DNA from: Apostichopus japonicus
Lineage: Eukaryota > Echinodermata > Holothuroidea > Aspidochirotida > Stichopodidae
Assembly: GCF_037975245.1 (NCBI RefSeq)
Contig: NC_092563.1
Span: forward strand, 20,979,594-21,043,593
Direction: 5' to 3'
Length of the DNA: 64,000 nucleotides
Shown piece by piece: positions 14,400 through 27,750 of this stretch (the stretch's first letter is position 1; each line of letters begins with the position of its first letter). The position numbers and the translations under genes are program-made. The notes under the pieces were generated by a model. The model had not been told where the DNA came from and searched no databases. It saw nothing but the letters and a program-made list of their open reading frames with translations.

Positions 14400-14515
14400 G
14401 AGCCCTATTGGTATAGGCTAGGTAGATGCTAAGCCGTAAATAACAAGATTCCAGGGTTTGATTCCTACCTTCGCCTGATGAGTCCCAAAAGGAAAAAAAC
14501 ATTCGTGAAGTGGAA
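14400..14515 (+). repeat. SINE-like fragment with Pol III-type boxes and a hammerhead-like CTGATGAG segment
   Basis: TTGGTATAGGCTAGG resembles a tRNA A box and GGGTTTGATTCC, about 45 bases later, resembles a B box with one mismatch. This is followed by CTGATGAGTCCCAAAAGGA and then AAAAAAC, which matches hammerhead core 1 plus stem II, with GAAA decayed to AAAA. SINE-like repeats carrying hammerheads are known from schistosomes. No TSD was identified. Confidence 0.4.
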
Positions 14516-16559
14516 TTTTTTCTGGTGTGTTATTCTTTATTTATTTACTATATATCTGTCACACCACCTGCTACACATTCATTTCTTATACAATGGAAGA
14601 ATATCAGTATCACACTATACAAGGTAAATATTATCAATAGATTAAGATGGGATCTGAAGCCAGCTTGGGGTAATTCTAGGAAACAAGGGATACCTGAGGG
14701 GTGATAAGGGTAACACCACTCCAAGAGCGGATCTTTGAAAGGAAACATTTCACCACCTATGGTGGTCACCACTGGCAAAAGGTTTCGTCTACCACCATTT
14801 ATCATAAAAATTTCACAAAACTCAAATTGCCAAATTGGTTAAGTAGGGCTTGTAACCCACTAACTATGGAGCAACATTTTCATTGAGAGAGACAGAATTT
14901 GAGTTGAACTTTACAGGTGAGATTTATGGTCTAGCTCAAAAATGTAGCTCGGAGAGGTTACATTAATTATCAAAGATGTATTGTGAATATTCTACATAGA
15001 TTCAAGGTCATAATAATACCCTCTGTAATCTTGCTGGCCAGGAAAATAATATTGCTTCATTATATACATTAAGAGCATCACGGTGACGCGGTTTATAAAA
15101 TTAAGGGACGACAATGTAAATCGGTCTTTGGGATACTATCTAATACAGACCACTTTTAACGATTTCAGAACCAAAGGCATTTTTTCTTATTTTTGAGAAG
15201 CAGGCTGGCACACGTTAATGTTGTAGTATGGACTACCTAGTACTCTTCTATGACTTGGAATAATTGCTACCAACATAAATTACAAAGGAGTTTTGGTCCA
15301 TCAATGTGTCACAATTGGCAGACGACAGAATAATATCGAGCTGTGAATATAACACGACTTGGGCTCACCGATGGTGACTGACAATGTAGATTTACAGACT
15401 AGTCTCTTCAAGGATTGACAAAAAAAATACTGAGAAATGAACAGAGCTCTTCAGTAATGAAAATTCAGCCATTTTGTTGGTATTTTATCTAGATGTTACG
15501 ACCAACACTGCTGCACTTTTATGCAAGTTACAGAACAGTCTGATATCGCAAACTAATTATCCGAAACTACCAATGATATGTGATTTAACCTAGTTGTGAT
15601 TTGTCTGGTATCTTACAGAATAACCAGAAAAAATTGGTACATATTGGCAAAAGATAAAGATACTGGTATTGCCTTCATCACACAGTGATATATATCTCTA
15701 TATATATGCAGACATCTTCACTGCACCGTGTATATAGGTAGCCGCATATTTTTGCCGTTTCCATGATGACGAGATTAAAAAGCTGATCCAATCAATTACA
15801 CACTGTTTCTAAGCAATCACACTAAAACGCCAAAGTACTTACATCTGACACATTTCTAACGACCCAATCTTGTTTATAATGCACACAGCAGTGAAATGGC
15901 TACATTCTGTTCACCGCTACTGTACAAATCGTTAGCGCATGATCTACTGTTTACTAGTACACCACCTGACATGGGGAACTCTCTAGTGATCAGAAAGGTA
16001 TCAATTTGCCTTCTGTATGAGAATGATCTTGTGAGTACATTACAGAAAAGCTGGACAGTACACTGACACACGTGTAGCCTGTCAGTTGGGTCCGCCAGAA
16101 CCGCACTACCGGCGATGAAACTTAAGTCTTCAGTCTTGCCGATGAACATTCAACTGCGATGCATGTCTTTTAATTTGTGGAACACAAAAATTGTCTGCAT
16201 TGGGATGTACACAGTCTTTCACTATTTTTGGACAAATTTAGGCACGTAAGATGTCATAGTTTTAAAGAAAATATACATGATTTGAGTGTTAAATCAACCC
16301 AATATATATTTACACATTCTCGACAATCAGTACTAAGTAAGAAAACATTGTACTCGAGCAGAACATTTTGCCAAGATGACATCACCAATAACCTGTTGCT
16401 GTAGTAACATAATCTCTTTAAATGTAAGTACTGCATAGCTACAGTCAGGGCTCTATGCAAACCCTTCTGTATATAAAACTGTTGAAGACACCCCAACCCC
16501 CCACCAACCGACAAGAATCCTCCTCACTCAATACACAACTTAGGTTGGCTGCACTCTGC

Positions 16560-16880
16560 AACAACTGACTGTGCAACGACTCAACTGGAACGCCACGACC
16601 TAGTTTTCGATACCTAGTTTTCGATAGTCGTGGAGACTCGTAACTGTGTAAGAACTTTTTTGGATTATTCGTACAGTCGTAAGCATGCGCTCACTGCCGG
16701 ACAATCCATGATTTTCAACGGTAGGACAGCCAAGTCGGGTCACGTTCAGTTCGGTCGGGTACTGTGCAACCGGCTGACGAGAACAGAACGGTAACAGACT
16801 CAGCAAAACGACTGACTAAATATGTTCTGCAAAGACAATCGCGATCGCAGGTTGATCCTTTAACTGTAGTACTAAGAAAA
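16560..16880. other. CpG-richer island inside intron 4
   Basis: This segment has many CG dinucleotides (GTCGGGTCACG, CGGTCGGG, AATCGCGATCGCAGG) against an AT-rich, CpG-poor background. It could be an internal promoter, an enhancer or a recent insertion. A local duplication of CCTAGTTTTCGATA lies at its left end (16600-16626). No coding function is visible. Confidence 0.4.
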
Positions 16881-19015
16881 AAAACGAGAAACGACTGTGG
16901 ACAATATAAAGTAGTAAATACTCACTACTTTGCACTATCTATAAGCTGGTATTCATGTGACCTATCGTAACAACTTTGTACTCCACCATCATTCCATAAT
17001 ATAGACGTGTGATCCCAGAATTCCTGCAAAGAGAAGAAAAAGAAAAAGGTTGCTAGATTATTAGCGATCGAAACTGCTAGAAAACTTGAGACAGCGTAAC
17101 TAACCCCGGAACTGCGTCTTCGATGTAAACTGTAAAGAGCCGGTTTTCAGTAAAAACCTTTGCTGGTGGTCAATCGGACAAGCTGAAATTTTTTGGAATG
17201 GAAACATACTGTATATGTTGTTTAGCATTTTTTTATTTTATTTATTTTGAGCTAGCTATTGAAATGTGATACATACTATGGTTACACTTGATGATGAAAG
17301 AATGTACAGAATTTCTACTGGGCTTTTAGGGACGACTTTCAAGCACAAAACTATTTTTAACGTTTGTGGATCGCTAAAGACCACTGCTATCGGAAAAGAT
17401 ATATATTTCTAGACCACTCTTAATTGTTGATATGTGACCCTTAAAGCAGCTGCAGTTCATCAATTAAAGTGACTGGACTATAAAGTCTAATACATACAAC
17501 ATTGGGTCAGTTCCTTAAATGCAAATTTACAAAACCCAATAGGAATATACATGGGCTTCTATGGCCTCAAACGACACGCTTACTGTTTGTTACATAATTC
17601 TCAAGGACAAATTTTGTTGAATGTCATCCAAGTGTGCTCTGTTAGTTCAAAATAACATGGTTTGCTTGAGTTTATTAAAAATTTATTAACAATAGGTCAA
17701 CAGAACATTATAACACCTGCAATTAAGAGCCATCAACATCATCAATAAAGCCTTAAAGGAGCTTTCCAGAGATTAAATGCAGCATATTTTAAAGGTGAAT
17801 ATCTTGAAATTCTAAATAGCTACAGAAACATTTGTAAGCATTCACTTATTTTGCCTTGGACTATAACATATATCTAGACTAACATTCATAATTTACCTCC
17901 AAAACAGTCCCAACTATTCATATCAGTATATAACATAAAATGGAATTGACTATACCAATCATGCCACACAATGATAAATTTCAAAGTTTGAGATTCTAAA
18001 GAAGGACTTAAAGAGAAAGCACAAGCTGCATAATTAATGTTACATTGCAGACAGGTCTTCAAAGTCCTATCATGAGGTGCAGCTAATAGAGAAACACTAG
18101 ATGATAGACACTATAATTACAGAGTTGATGCTATATTTAGCTTTGCTGTTGAAATTGACCTATTCCCAAAGGTACACCTGTGTTCATAATATTTCCAGTT
18201 CAGTCTACACCTCTGACTCTGGTATCAAACTTCCAAACTGCTGACACAGATGTTTACCAAATTCCAATGTGCAAATATTTACAATGACTCAACTCATATA
18301 TTCAAATATATGTATTGTACTGTATTTGTGAAACATGCTATTTTTAGACATTTTTGCCAGCTTAATGCAAATACAGAAGCCAGACATTTTCTTTCCCTTT
18401 TTTGTCCCCTCTCTTCCTTCTAATATTTTCCCCTTGATTTGTCCCTTTCAGATTTTTTATTTTATTTCTTTTTTTCTTTTTTCGGTGGTGGCGGCTGGCA
18501 TTTCCTGTAAACATTCCACTAATATCGTTCAACACTACTGTAGACCCCAAGAGATAACAGGCCAGTCCTTCAAGCCCTGTCAGTACAGCCTGATGACCTC
18601 AGAAATCCCTGAACCTAGGGGTCAGCACAACAGCTAAAAATAGTAACAGAGAAACTGTAAAGGAGTCTGGTTTACCTCTTCCACCCACAGAGATACAATA
18701 ATGAAAGTGACAATAACTGACAGATACCTAGGCAAGTCACTGTTGGTATTCAATATCGGCCACTGTGTCTGAGACTAAGTCTAGCCACTGCCACAGTCAC
18801 CCACCCGCACTAGCGTTGTACCTGCCTATGGTAGGTTAGTATTGCAGTAGGCAGAGGCATCAGTATAAAATGTACATGTAACAGCAGACAGTTAGGCTAG
18901 CAATCAACTTTGTTACTTTTCCAGTGTTCCATTCAATACAAAGTACTGTATACTGTCCTTGCATGTACCTACCTACTGCATCTACTACTGTATGTATCTG
19001 AGAGTAAGTTAGTGT

Positions 19016-19090
19016 TCATAGTTTAGTGTATCAAGTTAGTGTTTCAAGTTAGTGTTTCAGGTTACTGTTTCAAGTAAGTGTTTAGACTTT
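19016..19090 (+). repeat. about 14-bp tandem repeat
   Basis: AAGTTAGTGTTTCA-like units repeat about five times with point changes. Confidence 0.75.
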
Positions 19091-21884
19091 GCAATGTAAA
19101 TTGCAAGATGGTCAGTTTGATTTACCATATAAACAAATAGGGCAAATAAGCGCCTTAAGGATTCACAAGCTGATATGATATGACACGTGAATCTTCTGTA
19201 GCAATTAGGCCATCTTGTCTAGCACTTTGCTCCTGTATTGTAACTTACATTAGCTGCATTCTCTCAAACTGCTATCGACCCACCTATAGACATTTTGTAT
19301 CTCTTTGAACACATTTGTGTGGAGCAAATTTCAGTGAATAAAGTATAACAAATTAAAAAGCTTGAAACATGACAATATTTATAAATTAATAATCATTTGC
19401 ACCAGCGCTAGCTGCTGAGGAATTTGAATGGCAATGGTTAGTCCAAAAGTCCAGAACAAACAAAAACATAAGGTGCCGTGATATTGGGTTTCTTGTGATT
19501 TTATGGAGGACATTTAAATTCAAACTCTAGGGGCTCTCACCATCAATGGCAGACACTGACGTACTTCATTTATACACATCCCAGGCAAGTTTAAATTTGC
19601 ATATTTTTGCTGTCTTTCTTGGGCGGGAGTGTGGGGGGGGTTAAGGTTTGTTATTACAATCAATCATGATTGTCTATGTGTGACTTTCTCAAAGCCAGTT
19701 GGCAACAATTCTTTGGATAAGAAAACACTCCAGAGACCAAAGGTTTGCATTACAGAGTCTAACTATGAACAAATGTTGGGTACCTGAACTCTCTATTTTA
19801 CCCTGATATAACAAACCTTGTACCCCTGCTTACTTGCTTTTCCATAATCATGTCCCATCTTCAAATTTTTAGTACTTGGGCTGACCAAACCTCCCCTATG
19901 ACTGTTTGGTACACGCATGTTCCCAACTAGGAGATTTTCTTAACCACACTGATGGCCATGAGCTACACGTATATACATGCCGAGCACTGCAAAATCTGTA
20001 TACACGTCACACATATCGATGTCCTATCCCTCTATCTATAAATCTTTATGGGTCACTAAACCCAGCATATAGCAGTGGCCCGTGGGACCACAGAACAACC
20101 CTTGGATTATTAAATATTTCATACAGGGAAACTTAGGTTTGTTTTATCTAACACACAGGATGGGTCATCACATTAAACTGAGGCACTGTCCTGTCTTGCA
20201 CGAGTATTTACGTTCATGACTTTGAGGAAACACTCCGTTTATAATACCAAATTCAAAAGGCTACCAACTTCGGGAGGATATTCATCAGAACTTGAACCAG
20301 GAAGTAATAATCATAGGAGGACATGCCACCTTTGAGTCGTGATCAACTACACAAAATAACTTCAAATACACTTGTTTGTATTTTTATAACAACATTTACA
20401 TACATGTTGACATAACTCGCCAAATTATCCTATCAAGAGATAACACACAACCTTTGAAGCAGTTGCCTTTGCTCAACTTATCACAAACTTTATATGTACT
20501 TCCAACAGACATAATGTCCCTCTTTGTTTTTGTTTTGTTTATTTAAAGCAGGATATCATGTTGGTATTTTACTTACAGTATTCCATATCTGAAATCTCAT
20601 CATATTTTTTTTATAAGTTTTTTCAAAATTTCAAGAAAAGAAAACATGAAAAAGATATGAATAAAAAACAATGATACTTTCTGCTTGTTTAAAATCAGTG
20701 ATCCAAGCTTTACGGTTAAAACGTTGCATATTCAGATAAGCTGAAAAGTGACCAGAACTTGGCACGGTCAGGAGCATTTCTAGGGTATTTCTCATTATTT
20801 GTCGACATTTCTGAGTGGACGTTACAACATACTACAAAATGTTCTAAACTTGAAAAACAATGTGGTGACCGATATTCATTAGATAGAACAGTCCAGATAC
20901 GGCAAAATATAAACCAAATTTGAACAGCTGCTCTCATAATCAGACTAAGCTATTTTTCATTTCATTATTTTTCAACATCACAAAACCGAGACATCAGGGG
21001 GGGGGGGGGGGATTGGATTCAATGAGCAAAAGCAAGTCTGGACCAGTTTTGCATTTTAAACTGTGCCTTTAGTACAAAAAATATCCAAACATGTTTCACC
21101 ATTTGACTTGGATAAGTCCAGAATTTTAATTGTTTCCATTTCTATTCTTTTCTATTTTTTTTTTATTTTTTGGGGGGGAGGGTTTCTCTTCAGGTTTTGT
21201 GGCAACTTGTATACCCTCACAAAGTGCAAGTTTTAAAAGATAAGGTAAATTATCTATAAAGTACAGTGTAGAGTTCTCCGTCATATTTTCTCGCAATTAG
21301 TTTTTGAAAGCAAAAATGAAACGACAAAAAAAAACAATCTGTGCGGCAGTGAGTTGACAACGCACTGCTGATAACGGTGATGATGACATCAGAACAAACC
21401 AAAACATTTTCTTTTTTGTTTAATAAAACTACAACTCCAAAATCAAATATTCTTCACAAATAACTTGATAAATAACTGTTAATGTCTTCAAGATTTGCTG
21501 GGGGTTTGTTTAATTTTTTTCTTTTGTTTTGCTTTTGGTTCTCTCCTTATGTGCAGCCTGTAGCCCTCCTTCAACAGACATCAACCACTTTACACATTGA
21601 AGGTTCGTTTCCATTTCAACGTTTACCCAAAGCTGGAAATAACTGCTCAGGGACTAAAAAGAAAAGACCGGAAGAAAAAGAAAAAAAAAAAACAAGTTGT
21701 GATTCATTCCCGATTCCTTTTCCTTCAGCATCCCACTATATAATACCTCAAATTTGCAACACAAGCCTTCTTCCAAAAACACGATGGAAAAAAAAAAACA
21801 CGAGACAACAAACCGAAAGAGAAAAAAAAACACTCGATGCTTGTTTAGAATTCAATGGTTATCATGGAAAATGATTTGAACACA

Positions 21885-22085
21885 CGGCAGAATTAACCCT
21901 GAATCCAGCCAGAGTGCTTCATCATAATCATCATCCGCATAAGACGGAGCCCATTACTGCAATCCTGCCCGTGCTATTAATGGAAACCTTCCTTACCCCT
22001 GCGATTCACCGGTAAAACGACAAGCTTGCCGTTTTGCCTGTGCGCACCGACAGTACCGTCAGCATCTGACGATATTCATTTCATT
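21885..22085. other. GC-richer, low-repeat island; candidate regulatory element
   Basis: About 200 bases of balanced composition with no simple repeats lie between AT-rich flanks and about 1.1 kb downstream of exon 4 in transcript sense. Short frames exist on both strands, but none matches the Gs-alpha residues expected after exon 4. Conservation would need to be measured. Confidence 0.3.
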
Positions 22086-23173
22086 AGTGTGCCGCCATGC
22101 TGACTGCATACATAACCTGCACACACACATCAAAAAACCTGAAATACTGTCCTGGGGAATAGTTGAGCACAGTGAGAGAGAGAGAGCATGAAGGAAAGGA
22201 AAGAGAAGTAGCTAAATACAGAGAGATTGAAGGATGGTCCAGGCCTCCCAGACTAAAAATAGATCTCTCCCACAAGCAGCTCTACGTACTTCGTCTTGTT
22301 TACTTGTTATTGCTGCATATGTAGTAGAGCCTAGCTCTTCCGATATACGCTGCTTGATGAAAAAAAGTAGAAGAGAACTTGTGTGCATTCAGACGCGGCA
22401 ACAGGAAGGACTGTGTGGAACAGACTGCGGTCTTGTGTGCAGGGTGGACGATGATGATAAGGTTATATAAGTCCATGGAATAAGATCTAAGTACTACTGA
22501 CTAATTATGATTCAAGAGGTTTTTTTTTATATATATTCTAAACAGTATAATCTGCTTGAAAGTAGCCAATAAAATGTAGATGGATAAAAGAAAGGAAAGT
22601 GTTAAAATGAGTAATATATAAATGACACCATTTCCACATTGAGAGTAAAACTGCAGCTTGAAAGTGACATGAATGATATGAAATGTTCAAACACGGCTGT
22701 CATTGATTCGCGTTTGCAGCGAATAGTAGATTCAGGAGAGGACAGTTACCTTAGAGAGTGTCAAGGTCAAATATACTGATATTCATTTTCTTTTTCCTGA
22801 GGAAAATTATAAAGTTGCTTTTCAATAAATTTATGGCTTACAATGTTGAGCTCTCACTCCTGACCTTTGAGAAAATTTGATACATTTTTTCAGGTTCAGT
22901 GATGGTCCAAAACTTCCAAACACTGATGAAACACAAGTTCTGCCTAACTTGGGTAATACACACACTGCATGACACATGTTTGACTCATTCTCTCCTCCCC
23001 GCCCCCCCCCCACCTCTTCCCCCTGCATATTCTTGATTGTGATACACAAAGACTGCAATAAGTGTACATTAATGTTCATACATATATCTCTCCTGCCACA
23101 GTTAAAAGAGTACGGGCATGGAGAGGGTATACTGTAAGATTGCCTAAAAACAAGCTCAGCACATATAACTTAC

Positions 23174-23293
23174 TTCTGTAAATTCAAAATCTGGTTGGCT
23201 GGAGACATCTTGTATGTAATCTAACCGAAACTGATTTTCAGGATTTGCTAGTTGGATAGGAGGTGACAATGTGCTCATGGCACCTGTTATTGT
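23174..23293 (-). CDS. GNAS: Gs-alpha, coding exon 4 (helical domain)
   Basis: Forty in-frame codons, residues 90-129, begin TITGAMSTLSPP and continue through LANPENQFRLDYIQDV to PDFEFTE. TITGAMSTL and LANPENQFR...DYI are diagnostic of the Gs-alpha helical domain. The acceptor TCTTCCACAG and donor GTAAGT are both strong. The expected next residues (FYEH...LW, then NEYQLIDCA) were looked for on the minus strand down to base 1 and not found, so the remaining roughly 250 residues, including switch regions I-III and the C-terminal receptor-contact helix, should lie beyond the left edge. The window therefore holds about one third of the protein. Confidence 0.95.
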
Positions 23294-23683
23294 CTGTGGA
23301 AGAGAAAGAAAACAAAAGAATTGGTTAAAGACACCTTTCGTACCTAGCCAAGTCAATCTTTCACCATTTTTTTTTTTTTCGCTATCTATAGTATCTAACT
23401 GTTAAACCTTAAAACTGCCATGAATTTGTAACAAGCTGGTGGTACCCAAATTTGTCCACTGCAGGAAAGATAAGGCACCTGTGTAATTACTCATTTACAT
23501 TTTGCCAGCATACTTTCACCTGGAAAACTTTTAAGGAAATGAAAAACTTTTTGGAAATGAGAAATAGAGCAAGCTGATTTTACCTAAGTTGCGAGACACT
23601 AAATGTTGTGTCAATTGGATCACAGTCAATATCTCTCTATTCGGGAGTATTCAAATAGTTTTAAGAGGGTAGCTCTCACAATA

Positions 23684-23842
23684 AGACTGATTGGTATTCA
23701 ATTAACTGATTGGTATTCAATCGACTGATTGGTATTCGGTATTTGGTATCGACTGATTGGTATGATCGACAAATCGATTGATTGGTATTTGGATTGGTAT
23801 TTGGTATTCAATCGACTGATTGGTATTCAATCGACAAAAGGA
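23684..23842 (+). repeat. minisatellite of about 18-19 bp
   Basis: ACTGATTGGTATTCAATCG-type units are repeated about six to eight times with internal deletions, alternating with ATTGGTATTTGG. Confidence 0.85.
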
Positions 23843-24699
23843 GAAGAAAGTGGACGGTGTCCCGAAAGAAAGAAAGAGGGGGCAAAGCGCTACAACGTCT
23901 CCAGTCATGTAGTCCAGATAGACAGGAAAGTGCATAAGTAGGTTGGAGACAGGTAAGACAGGAGCAAAGTAAACCAATGAATCACAAAACTGCTGCTTTA
24001 CACTCCACAGCCTGCTCTACATTACATCTAATGCATGTACATATGGCCAACGAAAATATCAGCTTCATATATAAAATTGTTTGCATGTAATTTAGTTACA
24101 TCCACATAAGATGATTCATTGCTATGCAAATGATGTAGCGAGGAAGAGCAATTGCATGCCTTCAGGGAGGGGCAAAAGATAAGTTTTCAAACTGAACAAG
24201 TCAGTGTCTCTCTTCAATGGGGGCACTAGCCAAGCTTTCTCTTTTAAAACAGAATAAAAGCTTAGGCTATAAACTAAATGATTCCAGTGTGGTACTACAA
24301 TACCAGTCAAACAGTATTTTGTACAGTTTTAGTAGTCTTTGCTTCAAAATAACAAATTCAGGTCTTTAAAGTAAAGTCCTCTGATGGTCATATAACACAA
24401 GCAGTCTATGAGGTGGCCCAACTTCTGACCATCTACTACTGTAGGTACCAGTTCTGCAAAACTGCACGCTTGAGACAGTTTGTGCTACTGCACTGTTACC
24501 AAGTCTGCTACTCATCTTGCTCAAAAAAGCTGGGGATACATAGGAAACTAATTACAGCATCAAATTTCCTTAGTAATTTATACAAACTTATGCATTTTCC
24601 AACTGTGTTTCCTTAATTTGTAGTCTTTTTTTAACGCAAAGATTAATAATGTCTTGTTCTGTACCACTTAAGTAAAAGGATTTTCCGTATGAAGACATT

Positions 24700-24845
24700 T
24701 ATCCCCTCCAATCTCTCCATTTTCCCACCTCCTACCCTACCCAACACTCCAGTCTCAATAAATTATCCCCCAGTCTCAATATATTATCCCCTCCAATCTC
24801 TCCTTTTCCCCACCTCCTACCCTACCCCAACCTTCCAGTCTCAAG
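24700..24845 (+). repeat. pyrimidine-rich tandem duplication
   Basis: ATCCCCTCCAATCTCTCC...CACCTCCTACCCTACCC...CAGTCTCAA occurs twice, at about 24702 and 24788, with a short extra CAGTCTCAATA module between. Confidence 0.8.
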
Positions 24846-24985
24846 GGAGTAAATTATCAAGGTGAACTGAAACTGCTGATACTGTACTACTGTACACCAA
24901 CAACTAATGCGGAGTAAGGAAATTTGGCCAAATGATACAATTTATACATATTTACAAGGTTTACATGAATAGTGTAAGATCTTAC

Positions 24986-25040
24986 CAAAATTGCATCTCG
25001 AATATTCCTTAAAATATCTTCTACTTTCTTCTTCCTTTCT
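24986..25040 (-). CDS. GNAS: Gs-alpha, coding exon 3 (linker to helical domain)
   Basis: This small exon has 55 bases. Its first base completes codon 71 (Glu), and the following 18 codons read ERKKKVEDILRNIRDAIL (residues 72-89), the start of helix alphaA of the helical domain. Insect Gs-alpha has a closely similar stretch here (KKQKIDDIKKNIRDAIL-type). The acceptor TTTTCCACAG and donor GTAAGA bound it. It corresponds to the constitutive vertebrate exon encoding KVQDIKNNLKEAI, not to the alternatively spliced 15-residue vertebrate cassette, which I do not find. It ends in phase 0, matching exon 4. Confidence 0.93.
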
Positions 25041-25354
25041 CTGTGGAAAATAAAATAAGACACAAGAAACGTGATTGAGATGGTGCGCTCCAAAGACGAA
25101 TAATTCAACGAGAAAAATATATAATGTATGGATAGATGAAAATCAACTTTACCAGTGACTGTCATTGATATTTAAGGAGTTTGTTTAGTGAAAAATGGGA
25201 TCTAATCGCTTCTGTTATATCATTTTTGGTCTTTGTATAGCCCAAAGCCTTGCCCTGTGATGAGCTTTAGTTTCTGTCATAGAGTACATGAAATGTTGGC
25301 CAGAAAATTTGTCCTGCCAGAAAATTCATATCTAACACTGATTTCGTCTTTACG

Positions 25355-25646
25355 TGACGTCATTGCGGCATATATTGGTCACAATCGGTCAGATCTCACT
25401 TTAAGCTTGGCCTTCATTCAATACACAGGAATGTGTACAGACTTCGCGTACGGCTGTGATTCCAAAAATCGAGTTAGGGAATTATGGAATGTTTTAACTC
25501 TTCAAAAGATTGCTAACTTGCAACTTGACCGAGAAATTTCCATCTAAATCGCTATTTAACTTTCAGAAATTTGAACTTTCCTCGCTACAGTGTAGCTTGC
25601 TAATGATAGCGTCCCTACAGCGAAATGAAGTACCGCGATGACGTCA
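25355..25646. promoter_or_regulatory. two cAMP-response-element palindromes (TGACGTCA)
   Basis: Full 8-bp CREs, the known CREB/ATF binding sequence, lie at 25355-25362 and 25639-25646 in a locally CpG-richer stretch of intron 2, about 0.3-0.6 kb upstream of exon 3 in transcript sense. Only the sites are seen; function is inferred. Confidence 0.4.
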
Positions 25647-27660
25647 CAGCGCTCATCATTTCTCCACTGTTCAAAATATATAGATTAAGTTGGGGCGAGG
25701 TATACATATATACCCAAAAGACTGCCACTAAAGAATTCCTTTATAAGTATGACTTCTTTCTTCAAACTTGGCAAGTTGCTATTGTGGATTATGCAAGAAA
25801 TAAAACTTGTATGTACCTATATTACACTATAATCCTACCCTGGGTACCCTACTGTGTCATTCTGGTCACACATATAACTGTATAGTCACCTTACATCAGG
25901 CAGGTAGAGGGGGGAGACCAGAAGAGTGATGCAAATTTTAAGCCTTACTGCACAGATGTTTAGGACTTTCAAAATAAGTTAATACTACAAAACATCAAAA
26001 GACACCACACTATAGTATCAGTGTCCACATTAAACACGTGTGACAAATACATGACATTGTACTAGACTGCCATTAAGGCCTTACTGCAATTGCTAATCCA
26101 GAAAATGATAGATTACTCATAGTCACAGTGTCCTCCCAATTGAAAGATTTCAGTACATTTTAATGTTCCTGTGTACATCATACATAAGACATGAAATGAA
26201 GACTTTTTGTATGTACAAGGGAAAATCCCTGACACAATATAAGATCGGGCCCACTGGAAGCATCCAATTAACTCAAAGATCAAAGTTGTCCGTTGCTGGC
26301 ATTTCATTATATTAACTCACTCTGCAGTGCAGTACATTTACCTAAGTCTGAAACCTTTGCAATGTGGCAATGTCTACCGAAGGGGGATTTACAGGGATTC
26401 CAGCAACCGTAGCTAAAACATCTCTACTCTGGCAGGCTCAAGCACTTACAGTAGTTCCCAAATAATTAAATGCTTTAGGCTGCTAACTACAGTACCTTGC
26501 CATTAGAAACGAGCCTTGTAAACTATGTCGATGACATATTCACAAAGAACACCTATGCACCTCTGTGTTCACACGTGAAATTTATTGTGCATATTTATAC
26601 AAACATTTATGAAAACCAATTTTGCTGCCAACATTAAATGGGGTCAAACTGAGCATTCCCCTTGATGGAACACTACTCTACATTCAAACACCACCGCATT
26701 TTGATAATGTGAAATACAATTTTCAGCTGCAAATGTCCGTCGTTGATGAGAAATTTTAAAGAAGGATTCATTTCTCATTTCAAATGGCTCACATTTTCAA
26801 CTCCAACAAGTGACATTAACGATCATTGAATTCAAGCCCACACAGTTCCCACACATTTCACGCCCGTCTGCCACTTTGAGGACTTCTCTCGCCAGTAGTA
26901 TGAACCTCTTCAGAAGTCAATTTTGAAGGCCTAAGTGTCCATATTCCACTACATTTGAAAAGTCTATATAGTTATCTGTCAAGTAGAATATGATAGACTT
27001 ACTTCTGTGTACATTTCAGCAATATAATAGCCTGTGACATGTTGACCTTTAATGACCCAGAAAGACTATGCAGTGCTCAATGCTGTAGACTACAGATATA
27101 TATTATTAGACAGATGTGCAGAAAAGTGCAATGGTTGAGTAAAGACAGATAAGAGAAGGGAACAGCTAAAATATGTTTAGCTGTTTTGTTAATTGTTAAA
27201 AAAATTTAAAATTACTTTTCTGGAGGTCCTCCCCCATTAAAATAACAGTCAACAAACTATTGACAGGACCCCCCCCCCCCCCCAAAATAAAAACAAGGTT
27301 CCTAGCAGGATTATTCCAGATACCTGAAAATCTTTCCATAGAACATCTAGTTCTTGGGGCTTGCTGACATCCATATTACATTGCTACTGTAGCTTAAACA
27401 TGCAATCTGAGCCTTGATTCTAAAGGCATGGCATTCTGTTTGGTCGTGTACCTAAACGTTCGCAGACTGCAGTATTTAATGTTACATTAAACTATAAAAT
27501 TTCTCAATTATTCAAATTGCTCTGAGGACAGCAATCAAATGTTTTCTTACCATATTGAGGAGCGGGTGGGAATTACTAATGACCTAAGACTTCAGTTTTG
27601 ATAGATCTATGTTACCTTCTTAGCAAAGCCTATATGCTTTAACATTCTCAAGGAAGGAAG

Positions 27661-27718
27661 GAGTGAAGGAGGGAAAGAAAGAAAGAAAGAAAGAAAAGGT
27701 TGTCTTTTTTCAAGCAAG

Positions 27719-27750
<32 letters not shown>

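Larger units (their letters stand above)
1..23173 (-). other. GNAS: GNAS intron 4, incomplete (at least 23 kb)
   Basis: The donor GTAAGT just below exon 4 opens this intron; its acceptor is not in the window. I see no further Gs-alpha exon and no other convincing coding exon. The open frames here are short and carry no recognisable domain. The sequence is AT-rich with simple repeats, two copies of a dispersed repeat, a long perfect hairpin, and several degenerate mobile-element fragments listed separately. Stretches not listed separately show nothing I can support. Confidence 0.8.
23294..24985 (-). other. GNAS: GNAS intron 3
   Basis: This 1692-base intron has donor GTAAGA and acceptor TTCCACAG. 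It holds an AATCGACTGATTGGTATTC minisatellite, a short inverted copy of the dispersed repeat (23935-23985) and a pyrimidine-rich duplication (24700-24845). No coding content was seen. Confidence 0.9.

Noticed and set aside
21482-21874. 130-codon plus-strand frame
   Set aside because: Built largely on poly-A and pyrimidine tracts giving KKK and FFLL runs; no domain, and a length expected by chance.
21885-22085. Possible Gs-alpha exon 5 on the minus strand (a DEALWLDSGL-like reading)
   Set aside because: Only the LW pair matches; the expected FYEH, ERSNEYQLIDCA context and splice phase are missing.
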